NCBI GenBank assembly: GCA_003278425.1
Contig: QCFE01000007.1
Span: 1 to 64,000, forward strand
DNA length: 64,000 bases
DNA from: Prochlorococcus sp. AG-363-B11
GTDB taxonomy: Bacteria > Cyanobacteriota > Cyanobacteriia > PCC-6307 > Cyanobiaceae
Reading direction: 5' to 3'
Shown piece after piece: positions 62,161-64,000 of this stretch. Every line of letters starts with the position of its first letter. The stretch's first letter is position 1. A model generated the notes under the pieces. That model saw only the letters and a list, made by a program, of their open reading frames with translations, had not been told where the DNA came from and made no database searches. Both the position numbers and the translations under genes were made by a program.

Positions 62161-62421
62161 TAGTAGATTTTTTTGTGTATCTATTATCTCATGAATTAAA
62201 ACCCTATCAAATAATTTTATATACCATTTTATTAATGTTAAAGATTGCATAAATTTCTTTCAAATTTTATATGCTGAAGGTGATGCAGTTTGCTAGTTAT
62301 TTTTTTACTAAAGGCCTAAAGCCTTATCCGAATTCAATTAAAGACCAATTGAATAGAAAATGTTTGATTAAAATTTTTATTACTTTTTAGAATTTCAGTT
62401 AATAAGAGATAATATAAACAT

Positions 62422-62637
62422 ATGACATTAGATCAACTAAAGGCTTTCCTTCAAAGAATGCAAGCCGAACCAACTTTAAAGAAAAATGTACTTTCCTGTT
62501 CTACAGCTGATGATGTAGCCCAAATAGCTTTAAAGCTAGGCTATGAATTTTCAGGGGATGAGCTACTCAGATTCTCAGGTAAAAAGGTTGGTAAAGTAAC
62601 AGTAAGGAAAAATGATGTTCCAGGAGAATATAACTAA
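62422..62637 (+). CDS. Nif11-domain peptide
   Basis: 71 residues. The MTLDQLKAFLQRMQAEPTL start, then KKNVLSCSTADDVAQIALKLGYEFSGDELLRFSG, are the Nif11/N11P leader signature. Members include leaders of lanthipeptide-like precursors (prochlorosins), but here there is no double-Gly cleavage site or Cys/Ser/Thr-rich core, and the chain ends soon after the domain. No LanM or protease is adjacent. It may be a free-standing Nif11 protein. Confidence 0.85.
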   Translation: MTLDQLKAFLQRMQAEPTLKKNVLSCSTADDVAQIALKLGYEFSGDELLRFSGKKVGKVTVRKNDVPGEYN

Positions 62638-62655
62638 TTAGTTTCTTGTATCAGT

Positions 62656-62865
62656 TTAATTTTCAGATATTAGTTTTGATGCTTGCTGCCAAATATATAT
62701 AAGACCTATTGCCATTAGAATAACTGTTAATAGAGTCTTAAGAGAAAATACTAGTATAATGAATAGAATAAAAAGAAGAGATAGTTTAATCCATTTGGGG
62801 TAAAGGACCTTAGCTGTCTCCCCCTCGTTGCTGTTATTAGGAATAATCTCGGGTTCAATAGCCAA
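62656..62865 (-). CDS. small membrane protein (69 aa)
   Basis: Acidic/Asn-rich N-terminus (residues 1-20), then two hydrophobic stretches (WIKLSLLFILFIILVFSLKTLLTVILMAIGLIYIW) and a short polar tail. Function unknown. Confidence 0.6.
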   Translation of the reverse strand: MAIEPEIIPNNSNEGETAKVLYPKWIKLSLLFILFIILVFSLKTLLTVILMAIGLIYIWQQASKLISEN

Positions 62866-63044
62866 AGAAAAAAGGTCGTTTTAATTAGGAAGCACTTTAA
62901 CTCAATATGATCAAATCTGTTTATTTAAGTTTCGATTTAAGAAAAAGTGATTATTTTTTAAGTATAGCTTGATTTATCGTTTTAAAAAATAAACGCATGT
63001 CTATCACTGCTATAGTCTGCTTCTTGGAGATACTTTTATAGCTA

Positions 63045-63713
63045 ATGTCTGAATCTGCTTTTGGTACTGGAAATGACTGCTCAAGTTTATTTAGAAGGGC
63101 TTATGAGAATCGTTATACATGGAATCATGATTTTAAAGGATATTCAGGTTATTGCCGCTATCAAAAAGGTTCTGTGATAGATGGATGTAATTTCATTATT
63201 CCTAAAGACTTAAAGCCACAAATAAATGACATTAAGGATATTAATATAGGCAAATTAATATACTCACAACTTTGGGAAGTAGCTATACATAGAGTTAAGA
63301 GAAGCTTTGAAAGTGTCCATGGTAATAATACTTTTATTAGCGGTGATTCTAATAGTATTGGTATGGAGGTACTTGTAGGAGGTAAGAATAAAGGGGATAG
63401 CTATAGAGTTAAGAATGATGTAGTTACTATGGTAAATAGGAATATTCATGGTTCTTTGGTAAATATTTATACTAAAGAAATACAAGAGACTGGTCACGGT
63501 TATTTAAGTAGCTTTTATACCAGTCAATACTTTGATCCGTTTTCTAAATTACCTAATAGTACAAAACTTTATTATAGGGATCAGTTTGTTCAATTAGGTA
63601 AGAAAGGAGAATGGGTACTAAAAAATCGATCTATTGAAACTGGTTCCTCTAATGGGTTAGATTCAGAAAAGGAGGAGTTTAGTTTTAGTGATTTAAATCT
63701 AATTACTAACTAA
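63045..63713 (+). CDS. DUF3386 family protein
   Basis: 222 residues. Cyanobacterial family of unknown function: LFRRAYENRYTWNHDFKGYSGYC near the start, IYSQLWEVAIHRVKRSFESVHGNNTF mid-protein, VLVGGKNKGDSYRVKNDVVTMVNRNIHGSLV and GHGYLSSFYTSQYFDP all match the expected pattern. Predicted beta-barrel-like soluble protein; role unknown. It is followed by a DUF2470 gene 16 bases later. Confidence 0.9.
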   Translation: MSESAFGTGNDCSSLFRRAYENRYTWNHDFKGYSGYCRYQKGSVIDGCNFIIPKDLKPQINDIKDINIGKLIYSQLWEVAIHRVKRSFESVHGNNTFISGDSNSIGMEVLVGGKNKGDSYRVKNDVVTMVNRNIHGSLVNIYTKEIQETGHGYLSSFYTSQYFDPFSKLPNSTKLYYRDQFVQLGKKGEWVLKNRSIETGSSNGLDSEKEEFSFSDLNLITN

Positions 63714-63729
63714 ATATTTATGCTTAATC

Positions 63730-63990
63730 ATGATCAATGAACCTTTAACTAAAGAAGTAAGTAACAGAATATGTGACCATATGAATCGAGATCATAACGA
63801 CTCTATTATTAAATATGTAATTTACTATGGAGGAGTTCAGAACCCTAAAGTTGTTCGCATGGTTGAGATAAACTCTAATTCAATGATCATAGAAGTTGAT
63901 GGAGCAAATATTAATATTGCTTTCGACCATACTTTATTGGATAGTAAAGATGCGCATAGAACATTAGTTGAAATGATTAAGAGTATGTAG
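63730..63990 (+). CDS. DUF2470 (heme-utilisation-like) protein
   Basis: 86 residues. The HMNRDHNDSIIKYVIYYGG block and VVRMVEINSNSMIIEVDGANINIAFDHTL fit DUF2470, a domain found in heme-iron-utilisation and related proteins. As a free-standing domain its role is unknown. It probably shares a transcript with the DUF3386 gene. Confidence 0.85.
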   Translation: MINEPLTKEVSNRICDHMNRDHNDSIIKYVIYYGGVQNPKVVRMVEINSNSMIIEVDGANINIAFDHTLLDSKDAHRTLVEMIKSM

Positions 63991-64000
63991 CATAATTAAT

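Noticed and set aside
1-64000. tRNA, rRNA, CRISPR or insertion sequence genes
   Set aside because: Scanning gaps by eye for T-loop-like motifs, direct repeats with spacers and transposase signatures found none; a tRNAscan-SE or CRISPR search would be decisive.

Overview
The window looks like a piece of a marine Prochlorococcus chromosome, most likely a low-light-type strain. It is AT-rich by eye and tightly packed. It carries the overlapping photosystem II genes psbD-psbC, ycf4, ycf39, petM, a very short high-light-inducible (Hli) protein, a split-alpha transhydrogenase (pntA/pntAB/pntB) and many 30-100 residue proteins typical of this genus. No phycobilisome genes, insertion sequences, CRISPR arrays, rRNA or recognisable tRNA genes were seen. 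The strain is inferred from gene content, not from any database match.

Positions 1-6,900 hold the N-terminus of an outer-membrane porin, glyQ, a ribbon-helix-helix-like protein in a gene-poor stretch, a short hli gene, and a minus-strand operon of a small conserved protein, cobQ and a [2Fe-2S] ferredoxin facing maf. Positions 6,900-16,900 are photosynthetic and housekeeping: psbDC, ycf4, a lipoprotein cyclophilin, an alpha/beta hydrolase overlapping ilvH, petM, ycf39, infA, and a thioredoxin reductase fused to thioredoxin. Positions 17,000-29,500 hold the pnt operon, a YheT-type hydrolase, a thioredoxin-like ferredoxin next to dxr, cysS, polA, a membrane-fusion protein and ychF.

From 29,600 onward the window becomes accessory and looser. 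It contains small proteins (some below 50 residues), a ferritin-like protein, an orphan exported thioredoxin, a peroxiredoxin, an AEC transporter, DUF938 methyltransferase, thiamine-binding protein, ArfB, glutathione peroxidase, rhomboid, two fatty acid desaturases of different type, a phosphoribosyltransferase plus deoxyribosyltransferase pair, a MIF-like tautomerase, an NRAMP-related transporter lacking the classic motif, a 2OG-Fe(II) oxygenase, an RRM protein, an ABC-F ATPase, a SemiSWEET, an aldo/keto reductase, a metallo-beta-lactamase-fold protein with an altered metal motif, purT, a Nif11-domain peptide, DUF3386 and DUF2470.

The clearest unexplained signals are non-coding or tiny: a 36-bp perfect palindrome (34154-34189), a LexA-box-like palindrome over a promoter (32159-32189), a promoter covered by an inverted repeat (41978-42010), a 12-bp-arm palindrome (39788-39813), a run of 12 C (51430-51441), and two pairs of apparently related small proteins at distant sites. 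No large undescribed gene cluster is evident. The best small-scale candidates are the LexA-like site with its downstream ORF, the RHH-Cys protein, and the ferredoxin coupled to cobQ.
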